14,409 nt of DNA from CAWVWF01 sp963933885 (GTDB taxonomy: Bacteria > Bacteroidota > Bacteroidia > Flavobacteriales_C > GCA-002722245): the NCBI GenBank assembly GCA_963933885.1, contig CAWVWF010000079.1, positions 1 through 14,409 on the forward strand, read 5' to 3'. The first letter of the stretch is position 1, and every line of letters starts with the position of its first letter. The position numbers and the translations under genes were made by a program. The notes below the pieces were generated by a model. The model was not told the DNA's origin, did not search any database, and saw nothing but the letters and a program-made list of their open reading frames with translations. Below are positions 1 through 6,626 of the stretch, piece by piece.

Positions 1-1
1 A

Positions 2-346
2 GACTCAAAATTATACACTTGGATTTTTCGTATAGCAACTAACGAAGCCTTGACACATCTAAGAAAAAAGAAGCGAAGATTTTTCATTCCTATCGTTGAT
101 GTTGAAAATGAGTTAGTGAGTACTTTAGAAAGTGATTCTTATTACTCAGGAGATGAGATTCAAATGAAGCTTCAAAAAGCAATTTTAACATTACCAGAAA
201 AACAGCGTCTCGTTTTTAATATGAAGTATTTTGAAGAGATGAAATATAAAGACATGAGTGAAGTGTTAGAGATTTCAGTAGGGGGATTGAAAGCGCAATA
301 TCATCATGCAGTTAAAAAAATAGAGCATTTATTAAAAGAGGATTAA
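2..346 (+). CDS. ECF-type RNA polymerase sigma factor, 3' part (5' truncated by window edge)
   Basis: C-terminal part of an extracytoplasmic-function sigma-70 factor, which directs RNA polymerase to envelope- or stress-related promoters. The frame is open from base 2, so the gene begins before the window; the TTG at 50 is internal. The visible protein opens with TWIFRIATNEALTHLRKKKR, the end of sigma region 2, followed by a short linker. Region 4 then runs from LPEKQRLVFNMKYFEEM through a helix-turn-helix (YKDMSEVLEISVGGLKAQYHHA). Wording such as ISVGGLKAQYHHAVKKIE is typical of Bacteroidota ECF factors. The stop is 32 bp before the next gene, which encodes a membrane protein in the usual anti-sigma position, so the two are probably co-transcribed. 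The family is clear; the regulon cannot be read from the sequence. Confidence 0.93.
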   Translation, partial: DSKLYTWIFRIATNEALTHLRKKKRRFFIPIVDVENELVSTLESDSYYSGDEIQMKLQKAILTLPEKQRLVFNMKYFEEMKYKDMSEVLEISVGGLKAQYHHAVKKIEHLLKED

Positions 347-378
347 ACCTTTTGAATTATTAAACATCATAGGATTGA

Positions 379-870
379 ATGGAAAATGAAGAAAACATAA
401 ATGACGATGCAAATTCGTTTTTGAATAACATCAAAAAGAGCGGGGATTTCAAAACTCCACCTAAATATTTTGATGGTTTTCAAAAACAAGTGCAAGATCA
501 AATTAAACAACAAGATCTTCCATGGTTTAAATTGCCTCAATATAAAATTGCTTTTGCAAGTGTTGCTGCAGTTTTGATTGGAATAGTGGTTGTTATTAAT
601 ATTAATAAACGAACTGAAGTTGCTAGTAATGAATTTTCTGATGAGGAAATTAGTAGTTATTTCGAAGAGCATATTGATGAGTATAATGTTACTGATATCA
701 TTGAAGAAATTAGTCTGACTGATTTAAATGATAATCAAACAGAAGTAAAAGATTCTATAAAAGTTAATCCCAAAAATGATACAGCGTTAATTGACGAATT
801 AACAGATGAAGACATCCTAGAGTACCTTATTGATGAAGGTTATGAGGATGGTGATTGGGATGAATTGTAA
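379..870 (+). CDS. single-pass acidic membrane protein, putative anti-sigma factor
   Basis: 163 residues, no enzyme motif recognised. The N-terminal part (1-50) contains the patch FKTPPKYFDGF at 24-34, a kind of motif I associate with small Bacteroidota proteins encoded after ECF sigma genes. One hydrophobic segment spans about 56-75 (KIAFASVAAVLIGIVVVINI). The remaining ~85 residues are very acidic and contain a degenerate repeat: SDEEISSYFEEHIDEY (87-102) resembles TDEDILEYLIDEGYED (142-157). The gene lies between an ECF sigma gene (32-bp gap) and a secreted Spy-like gene (22-bp gap). From position and topology I infer a membrane-anchored anti-sigma factor with a cytoplasmic N-terminus and a periplasmic acidic tail. 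No zinc-finger ZAS motif (HxxxCxxC) is present, so it is not a classical RsrA/ChrR-type protein. The function is an inference from context. Confidence 0.75.
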   Translation: MENEENINDDANSFLNNIKKSGDFKTPPKYFDGFQKQVQDQIKQQDLPWFKLPQYKIAFASVAAVLIGIVVVININKRTEVASNEFSDEEISSYFEEHIDEYNVTDIIEEISLTDLNDNQTEVKDSIKVNPKNDTALIDELTDEDILEYLIDEGYEDGDWDEL

Positions 871-892
871 TTAAAATTAAAAAAAGAAAGAC

Positions 893-1402
893 ATGAAAAC
901 GAAAAATATATTATTACTGTTAATGGCTGTTGTTTTAAGTGTACCAACTGTTTTTGCTCAAGATAAAGAGGTGAAAAGAGCAAAGCGACAAGAAAAGGTA
1001 AAAGCCATGAAAATTAAGTTTATTACAAAAGAACTTAGTTTGACTGAAAGTGAATCTCAGGCATTTTGGCCAGTTTACAATAAACATGAAGATGACTTGA
1101 AAGCTTTGAGAGAAAAGAATAAAGAGGTTAGAAAAAAATACAAAGGGAAGTCTATTGATGAAATGACTGATGCTGAAGCAACTGAAGTTGTTGATAATGG
1201 AATGTTACTCAGAGAACAAAAGTTAGCACTAGATAAGTCCTTTCATAACGACTTGAAATCTGTTTTACCTATTAAGAAAGTTTTAAAGTTTCACAAAGCA
1301 CAACGTAAGTTTAAAAGAAAGCTTTTAAAAAGAATGAAAGGTGGAGGTAAACATCAAAGAGGTCAAAATAGAAACAGAGAACATGGACCTATGCAAGATT
1401 AA
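893..1402 (+). CDS. secreted Spy/CpxP-like periplasmic protein
   Basis: 169 residues with a clear signal peptide (MKTKNILLLLMAVVLSVPTVFA, cleavage near 22/23). The mature protein is helical and strongly basic. It contains LTESESQAFWPVYNKHEDDL at 50-69, an LTxxE...FWPvY pattern seen in Bacteroidota proteins annotated as 'sensor of ECF-type sigma factor' and related to the LTxxQ repeat family of Spy, CpxP and CnrX-type proteins. These act in the periplasm as chaperones or as stress or metal sensors. The tail (about 131-161) is rich in Lys/Arg with GGGKHQRGQNRNREH, including two His. It is third in an operon after the sigma factor and putative anti-sigma factor, which fits a sensing or feedback role. 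The leader AAAAAAAGAAAGAC before the ATG is purine-rich. The family assignment is good; the signal sensed is unknown. Confidence 0.82.
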   Translation: MKTKNILLLLMAVVLSVPTVFAQDKEVKRAKRQEKVKAMKIKFITKELSLTESESQAFWPVYNKHEDDLKALREKNKEVRKKYKGKSIDEMTDAEATEVVDNGMLLREQKLALDKSFHNDLKSVLPIKKVLKFHKAQRKFKRKLLKRMKGGGKHQRGQNRNREHGPMQD

Positions 1403-1445
1403 ATGTTAAAATAAGGTTTGATAAACGTTGGTTCAATCAATTGCC

Positions 1446-1453
1446 TATCTTTG
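1446..1453 (+). promoter_or_regulatory. Bacteroidota -7 promoter element TATCTTTG
   Basis: Exact match to the Bacteroidota -7 consensus TAnnTTTG, nine bases before the ATG at 1463. A TTG at 1428-1430 is a weak -33 candidate (15-bp spacing, shorter than usual). It suggests that the 1463 gene has its own promoter although it follows the sigma operon by only 60 bp, with a very short or absent 5' UTR. Confidence 0.55.
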
Positions 1454-1462
1454 CATCCAGAA

Positions 1463-2341
1463 ATGAGATTAGTTTTAACCATAGTTTTTATATCCATCAA
1501 CCTAAAGTTATTTGCTTGTAGTGGATGCAATGTATCAACGGGATTGGTTAACAGCGATCCCGTTAATTATTTCTCACTTAAATTGAGAAATGCAAAATAC
1601 GACGGTGTTGAATCTTCTTTTTTGCGACATACAGGTCATGGAGGCGCCTTTACTGAGACTTATTTTAATTATGATTTTGGTGCTAAATATTTCTTTTATA
1701 AAAACTGGTATGCTCAAGGCATATTCTCATATCAACAAGTAAGACTAACTACTGATTCCGTTTCTAATCTTATCAACGGAATAACAGATCCAATACTTCT
1801 AGTCGGATATAATAATTATAAAATTTTCAGAAATTGGCAATTGAATTATAACGTATTCGCAGGTTTAGACTTGGGCGTAGGTGATTACAAAACTATATTA
1901 GGAGAAGAGTATTCATCAGGAAGTAAAAGTTATGATGGATTAGCTGGTGTTGAATTACTAGCAAAACTTAATAAAGTAGGTTTCTCTTTAAAAGGAAATA
2001 TAAAATTGAATTTCGAAAACGATTTGAACTATAGTTTTGGGAATGGAGTGAATTCCAGTTTTTTGTTTTTATTCTATCATGAGAAGGAAAAATTGACCTA
2101 TATCCCATTCGTTGGAACTACATATGAACTAAATGAACAGGACTATTTGAATAAAGAACTTGTATATAATACAAGTTCTGAAGTGTTATTTTTTGATATG
2201 GGAATTAATTTTTTATTCAATGAAAGAATACTTGTTGGGGGTAAATATCAGTTAGGTTTTTACGGTGACATTCCTGGTTGGGAAAGTGTTTCTGTTTCTG
2301 GATTTGAAATACAATTTTCTTACGTCTTCGGAGATCAATAG
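1463..2341 (+). CDS. outer-membrane beta-barrel protein with CSGC at the mature N-terminus
   Basis: 292 residues from the ATG at 1463, chosen because MRLVLTIVFISINLKLFA is a good signal sequence and a promoter-like element ends nine bases upstream; an in-frame TTG at 1418 would add 15 implausible residues. Cleavage is near 18/19, leaving CSGC at the mature N-terminus (Cys19 and Cys22). The first Cys could be lipidated, but LFAC is a poor lipobox. The rest alternates polar and aromatic residues in strand-like stretches (FTETYFNYDFGAKYFFY, KLTYIPFVGTTYEL) and ends with the strand FEIQFSYVFGDQ, as in outer-membrane barrels. It resembles Bacteroidota 'transporter'-type barrels that begin CDICGCG after the signal peptide, sometimes found near metal-handling genes; that comparison is from memory. 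Substrate unknown. Confidence 0.72.
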   Translation: MRLVLTIVFISINLKLFACSGCNVSTGLVNSDPVNYFSLKLRNAKYDGVESSFLRHTGHGGAFTETYFNYDFGAKYFFYKNWYAQGIFSYQQVRLTTDSVSNLINGITDPILLVGYNNYKIFRNWQLNYNVFAGLDLGVGDYKTILGEEYSSGSKSYDGLAGVELLAKLNKVGFSLKGNIKLNFENDLNYSFGNGVNSSFLFLFYHEKEKLTYIPFVGTTYELNEQDYLNKELVYNTSSEVLFFDMGINFLFNERILVGGKYQLGFYGDIPGWESVSVSGFEIQFSYVFGDQ

Positions 2342-2366
2342 CATCTTATAATACTACGTATAAGGG

Positions 2367-2397
2367 TTTGAAACTAGCAATGATTTTGCTATCTTTA
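2367..2397 (+). promoter_or_regulatory. Bacteroidota-type promoter TTTG-N19-TATCTTTA
   Basis: TTTG at 2367-2370 and TATCTTTA at 2390-2397 (one mismatch to TAnnTTTG) are separated by 19 bp, a good spacing for the Bacteroidota primary sigma factor. The ATG of the surface-protein gene is 25 bp downstream, giving a short ordinary leader. Confidence 0.55.
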
Positions 2398-2422
2398 AGT
2401 ACTACCTTAATGCGACCTAATT

Positions 2423-5400
2423 ATGAAGCCTTTTATTTCTCTGGTATTTACATGCCTAATTCTCACGAACTTATCTTATTCTCAAACTGGTAAACACGGA
2501 TCAAAAACTGTTTCAGGTAGAGAAATTCATAATGAATATACTGATTTAACTACGGATGCAAATTCGGGTGATGTTACAATTTCAGTAACCAACTCTGATT
2601 TAAATGATAATGGAAGGTTTGTACAAACACTTCAGGTAGGAGACTTATTAATGCTTATCCAAATTCAAGGAGCAAGCTTAAAAGGTTTGAGTCAAACGGA
2701 TAGTTCTTGGGGAGAAATTACAAATTATAACAATTCAGGAAATTCAGAATATATTGAAGTTGCGTCAGTACCGAATGGAACTACCATTGCATTAACATGT
2801 GCTTTGATAAATAATTATACTGCAACTGGGAAAGTTGTGGTAGTTAGAGTTCCTAGATATTCAACCTTAACGCTTCAGTCAGGAGATACAATTTCAGGGG
2901 ATCCTTGGAATGGAACAATTGGTGGTGTTGTAGCAATAGAGGTTGATGGAAATGCAACAATAAACGGTGTTATTGAAATGAATGGTAAAGGTTTTAGAGG
3001 TACAACTTCTACAACAGGGCAGGGTTCTAAACCTGGTGCAAGGAATGAGTTTGCTAGTTCGTCACCGAATGCGGCAGGATTAAAAGGAGAAGGGATCGCA
3101 GGGTATCATCTTGAATATGACGCTTTATTAGGTAAGTATGGTCAAGGAGCTCCGGCTAATGGTGGTGGAGGTGGTTGTTCAACTGATGCCGGAGGTGGTG
3201 GAGGTGCTAATGCCGGTGATGTTGCGAAATATTCAGGTCACGGAGTGCCAAGTTTATCAAATCCAGCTTGGGCAGCAGCTTGGGAATTAGAGGTAGTTGG
3301 TTTCAGTACTAAAGTGAGTTCTGGTGGTGGAAGAGGAGGTTATTCTCGTTGTGGTGCTGGTTTAGATCCATTAACAAGTCCACCTGATGATTACGGAACT
3401 TGGAAAGGAGATGGTAGAAGGCCATCAGCTGTAGGTTTAGGAGGTAGACCGTTAGATTATTCAACAGGGAAAATATTTTTAGGAGGTGGTGGAGGCCAGG
3501 GTCACGGTTCTGATAGAGATGCTAGTGCAGGTGCAAGTGGTGGTGGTTTAGTATCATTAAAGGTGTCGGGAGATATTATAGGTGGTGGAAGTATAGAAGC
3601 CAATGGAAGTATAGGAGAAAGTAATCAAAATGCAAGTGGGTTTAGCTCAGCGATTGATGGAGGTGGAGGTGGTGGTGCCGGAGGTACTGTTATTGTAAAC
3701 TCTAAAGGAACAATTTCATTAGTAAATATTATAGCTGTTGGTGGTGAGGGTGGATCTGTATCTCAAACTTCCTTCGCAAATCCTTCTGAGGCTAACGGAC
3801 CTGGTGGAGGTGGAAGTGGAGGATATGTGAATGTCTCTTCTGCAGGTGCAATAATCAATATTTCAGGAGGATCTAATGGAGAAATGATTTCAACTTATAT
3901 GGCGAACTTTCCGCCAAACGGAGCGACTGGTGGTGGCGAAGGTGTTTCTGAGATTACACCAAATTCAACGCCTTCATTGACATTAACGCATGATACGATT
4001 TGTGTAGGTGAAACCGCAAATTTATTAGCAGTCGGTAATAATCTTCCTAATGGTGCTATAATAACTTGGTATGACGCGTTTTCAAATGGGAATGTGATTG
4101 GAACTGGAACAAGTTATTCAGATGCTGGAATTACAACTGATACAATGTTTTTTATTGAAGTTTGTCCAGGGAACTTAAAGGATACTTTATTTGTTAAAAT
4201 TGATACGCCGCCTAATGCTAGTGTTGTAAATGATACTGTTAATGGATGTGCTAATAATGATGTTCAAATCGAAGCATTAGGAGGTACGAATTATACTTGG
4301 TGGCAATCTGCTGGTTTGAGTGCAACAAATATTTCAAATCCAATTGCTAATGTTTCCGCTTCACAAATGTATTATGTAGAAGTGTCCTCAGTAGGAGGTT
4401 GTAGTGATACGGATAGTGTTTATGTTAATATCAGTGCTAATTTAGTTGTAAATCTAGGAACTGATTTTTCAATATGTAAAGGAGATACGGCTAGTTTAAG
4501 TGCTACGGGTGGAAGTACTTACACATGGACACCAACGAATAGTATTGTTGCTTTAGGCTTAGCTACTGTAGAAGTTATTCCAACGGATACAACTACTTAT
4601 TATATAACTGTTGATGACGGAAGTGGTTGTACTGGTACTGATTCAGTGACTGTAAATGTTTTACCTGAGATAAGAGTTGTTAGTCCAGGGAATCAAGACT
4701 TGTGTAAGGATGATTTAGTAAACTTAGTTTTATCTCATACTGGAGGTTCAGGAGGAAGTGTTACTTATTCTTGGGATGACGGTGTTTATACTGGAGCAGT
4801 TCAGAATTTATCATGGAGTGCCTCTACAAATATGGAAGTGAAGGCTACAGATGATACTTACGGGTGTTCTGATTCTATAACGATGATTGTTAATATTAGA
4901 GACTTTGATCTTGACTTTACCTATACTGACACCTGTTTTAATTCTACAACAAGCTTTTCTTCGATTGTAACAAGTAATGGAACTATTGCAAATTACGATT
5001 GGGATTTCTCTAATTCTAATACAGGAACTGGTGCTACTGAGTCATATCAATTTACTCAATCTGGATCAAGCATAGTAAAACTATTTGTTACTGATGATTT
5101 AGGGTGTGTTGATTCTGTTGAGAAAACAATATCGATACAACCATTGCCAAATACAACTATTGTAATGGCGCCAGATACAATTTGTGTAAACGATTTTATT
5201 ACATATTCAAACAACTATAACGGTGTTGCCGGAAGTACTTTCGATTGGAGTTTTGGAGATGGAGGAACAGAAACAAATGGTACAGGGAATCATACTTACA
5301 CAACTACTGGATATTATCTAGTTACTTTAGAAGTAACAGATATAAATGGTTGTTCTAAACTAGCAGAAGATTCAGTTTATGTTGGAGCTGGACCAGTTGC

Positions 5401-5899
5401 TAATTTTACAATACCAACACAAGGTCAGATTGGCGAAACTGTTGATCTTACAAATATATCAACCGATGGACAAATTTATGCTTGGGTATCAGGAAATACT
5501 TTTCTTTCAAGTGATTTCAGTACAACTTTAGATCTTGATAGTACAGGAGTTAAATGTGTTACATTGGGTGTGTTGTCTCAAGCTGGTTGTGAAGACACTA
5601 TTTCACATTGTATAACTGTAATTGGACAGGAAGTTGAATTGACTAATATTTTCACACCTAACAATGATGGAGATAATGAAACATTTGAACTTTTGAACTT
5701 AGAAGGTAGAACTGTTGATATTACTGTTTATAATAGATGGGGTGTTGAGGTTTTCGAAGCGAAAGACTATCAAAATGATTGGGCAGGTTTGGATAAGAAA
5801 GGAAATAATTTAGCTGATGGAACATATTTTTATGCCGTAACTGATGTGACTGGAGAAACACCAAAACAATTCAACGGTTTCGTAGTAATAGCACGCTAA
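2423..5899 (+). CDS. large T9SS type B-sorted surface protein with glycine-rich, Ig-like and PKD domains
   Basis: 1158 residues with a signal peptide (MKPFISLVFTCLILTNLSYS, cleavage near 20/21). Residues ~22-150 form a beta-rich N-terminal domain. Residues ~150-195 carry GGVVAIEVDGNATINGVIEM and GKGFRG, typical of very glycine-rich surface proteins. A glycine-rich region follows to about 510, with GGGGGCSTDAGGGGGANAG, GGGGGQGHGS and GGGGGGAGGTV. Four Ig-like modules occupy roughly 516-592, 596-673, 675-750 and 751-828, each with a Cys pair (CVGET, CANND, CKGDT, CKDDL with partners such as GGCSDTDSV). Three PKD-like modules follow at 829-909, 910-991 and 992-1072; FDWSFGDGG is the classic PKD motif. 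The end, ~1073-1158, is the gliding-motility-associated C-terminal domain (CHU_C/type B T9SS signal): IFTPNNDGDNETF, VYNRWGVEVF, DGTYFYAV. It is expected to cross the outer membrane by T9SS and act as an adhesin or matrix protein; no catalytic domain is visible. Confidence 0.93.
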   Translation: MKPFISLVFTCLILTNLSYSQTGKHGSKTVSGREIHNEYTDLTTDANSGDVTISVTNSDLNDNGRFVQTLQVGDLLMLIQIQGASLKGLSQTDSSWGEITNYNNSGNSEYIEVASVPNGTTIALTCALINNYTATGKVVVVRVPRYSTLTLQSGDTISGDPWNGTIGGVVAIEVDGNATINGVIEMNGKGFRGTTSTTGQGSKPGARNEFASSSPNAAGLKGEGIAGYHLEYDALLGKYGQGAPANGGGGGCSTDAGGGGGANAGDVAKYSGHGVPSLSNPAWAAAWELEVVGFSTKVSSGGGRGGYSRCGAGLDPLTSPPDDYGTWKGDGRRPSAVGLGGRPLDYSTGKIFLGGGGGQGHGSDRDASAGASGGGLVSLKVSGDIIGGGSIEANGSIGESNQNASGFSSAIDGGGGGGAGGTVIVNSKGTISLVNIIAVGGEGGSVSQTSFANPSEANGPGGGGSGGYVNVSSAGAIINISGGSNGEMISTYMANFPPNGATGGGEGVSEITPNSTPSLTLTHDTICVGETANLLAVGNNLPNGAIITWYDAFSNGNVIGTGTSYSDAGITTDTMFFIEVCPGNLKDTLFVKIDTPPNASVVNDTVNGCANNDVQIEALGGTNYTWWQSAGLSATNISNPIANVSASQMYYVEVSSVGGCSDTDSVYVNISANLVVNLGTDFSICKGDTASLSATGGSTYTWTPTNSIVALGLATVEVIPTDTTTYYITVDDGSGCTGTDSVTVNVLPEIRVVSPGNQDLCKDDLVNLVLSHTGGSGGSVTYSWDDGVYTGAVQNLSWSASTNMEVKATDDTYGCSDSITMIVNIRDFDLDFTYTDTCFNSTTSFSSIVTSNGTIANYDWDFSNSNTGTGATESYQFTQSGSSIVKLFVTDDLGCVDSVEKTISIQPLPNTTIVMAPDTICVNDFITYSNNYNGVAGSTFDWSFGDGGTETNGTGNHTYTTTGYYLVTLEVTDINGCSKLAEDSVYVGAGPVANFTIPTQGQIGETVDLTNISTDGQIYAWVSGNTFLSSDFSTTLDLDSTGVKCVTLGVLSQAGCEDTISHCITVIGQEVELTNIFTPNNDGDNETFELLNLEGRTVDITVYNRWGVEVFEAKDYQNDWAGLDKKGNNLADGTYFYAVTDVTGETPKQFNGFVVIAR

Positions 5900-5930
5900 T
5901 CAAATCTTTTAGTTCTATTTGTAGCTTATA

Positions 5931-6005
5931 ATGTTTACATTTATGTTGAATGAAAAGATGTATACTTTGCTGTTTTTTATATTGGTGTCAACTAATATAA
6001 GCTAA
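5931..6005 (+). CDS. possible 24-residue hydrophobic peptide or signal-peptide remnant
   Basis: Short ORF in the 208-bp gap after the large surface-protein gene. It reads MFTFMLNEKMYTLLFFILVS then TNIS and stop; in-frame ATGs at 5943 and 5958 would give shorter forms. The hydrophobic core resembles a signal peptide, and its end (LVSTNIS) loosely resembles the signal peptide of the next gene (FITLNIS). Its stop codon lies at the left foot of the hairpin terminator at 6004-6023. It could be a small membrane peptide, the remnant of a degraded secreted-protein gene, or chance. Confidence 0.2.
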   Translation: MFTFMLNEKMYTLLFFILVSTNIS

Positions 6006-6023
6006 GCGAGATCTCGTTTTTTT
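6004..6023 (+). terminator. rho-independent terminator hairpin with T7 tract
   Basis: AAGCGAGATCTCGTTT folds on itself around the perfect palindrome CGAGATCTCG (6007-6016). Allowing a GATC loop, the stem is six pairs including a G-T wobble. It runs directly into seven T (6017-6023). It lies about 105 bp after the surface-protein stop and probably ends that transcript. Confidence 0.55.
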
Positions 6024-6122
6024 AATTACTATTTCCTCATTGGATTCAATTACTTTTACTTCTGATAAGTTGATTTACGCTTATAGAAATAAAGATGAAG
6101 ACTAGAAATGTTTTGCTTTAAG

Positions 6123-6626
6123 ATGCGATTACTATTAATCTTATTTTCTGTTTTTATAACACTGAATATTTCTGCTAACGGAGATTCAACAGTTTATAAA
6201 AATCATGTTTTTCTAGAGACAGCAGGAACATCTGTGTTTTGGTCTTTAAATTACGAACGTGACCTTGGGATTGTTAATCAATTTCAATTTAAAGGTAGAG
6301 TCGGTTTTTCATTTATGAATCTATATGATTTTGAACGTAAGTTTAATCCTAATTTAACTTTTCCACTTTCCCTACAAGTCTTATATGGTAAAGAGAAGCA
6401 TTTTATAGAGGTAGGGGCTTCCTTTGTGCCAAGTACTGTTAGTTTCTTCAATGCGAATACCCTTTCTAAGGAAACAGCCTTAAATCTTTCGAGTGGAGGT
6501 ATTGTGGGATATAGATTTCATAAGAAAGGAAATAGAATGAATTACAGAATATTTTATGCTCCTTTATGGGAGTATTTTAAATCATATAAACATTGGGGAG
6601 GTGCATCAGTAGGTGTAAGTTTTTAA
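6123..6626 (+). CDS. small secreted beta-barrel-like protein of unknown function
   Basis: 167 residues from the ATG at 6123. I prefer this start because MRLLLILFSVFITLNISA is a clean signal peptide (cleavage near 18/19); an in-frame ATG at 6108 would add MFCFK. No known family is recognised. The mature part has alternating strand patterns (HVFLETAGTSVFWSLNYERD, FIEVGASFVP, MNYRIFYAPLW) and ends in GGASVGVSF with a terminal Phe, as outer-membrane barrel proteins do. At this size it would make an eight-strand barrel at most. The stop codon touches the ATG of the next gene, encoding a GDPD-like lipoprotein, so the two are translationally coupled and probably share an envelope role. A further eight-codon ORF (6095-6121) ends one base before this start. 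Confidence 0.7.
   Translation: MRLLLILFSVFITLNISANGDSTVYKNHVFLETAGTSVFWSLNYERDLGIVNQFQFKGRVGFSFMNLYDFERKFNPNLTFPLSLQVLYGKEKHFIEVGASFVPSTVSFFNANTLSKETALNLSSGGIVGYRFHKKGNRMNYRIFYAPLWEYFKSYKHWGGASVGVSF

Noticed and set aside
367..672. 101-codon ORF on the minus strand across the putative anti-sigma gene
   Set aside because: It is antisense to a gene with a convincing membrane segment and operon context, has low-complexity N/F/I content and resembles no protein family.
2345..2364. Inverted repeat CTTATA/TATAAG just after the 1463-2341 gene
   Set aside because: Only six AT-rich pairs and no T-run; too weak to call a terminator.
3160..3960. GGT/GGA repeats in the glycine-rich region, considered as a DNA repeat array
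   Set aside because: They stay in frame, vary in unit and encode polyglycine in a continuous protein; no tandem or CRISPR-like unit of fixed length.
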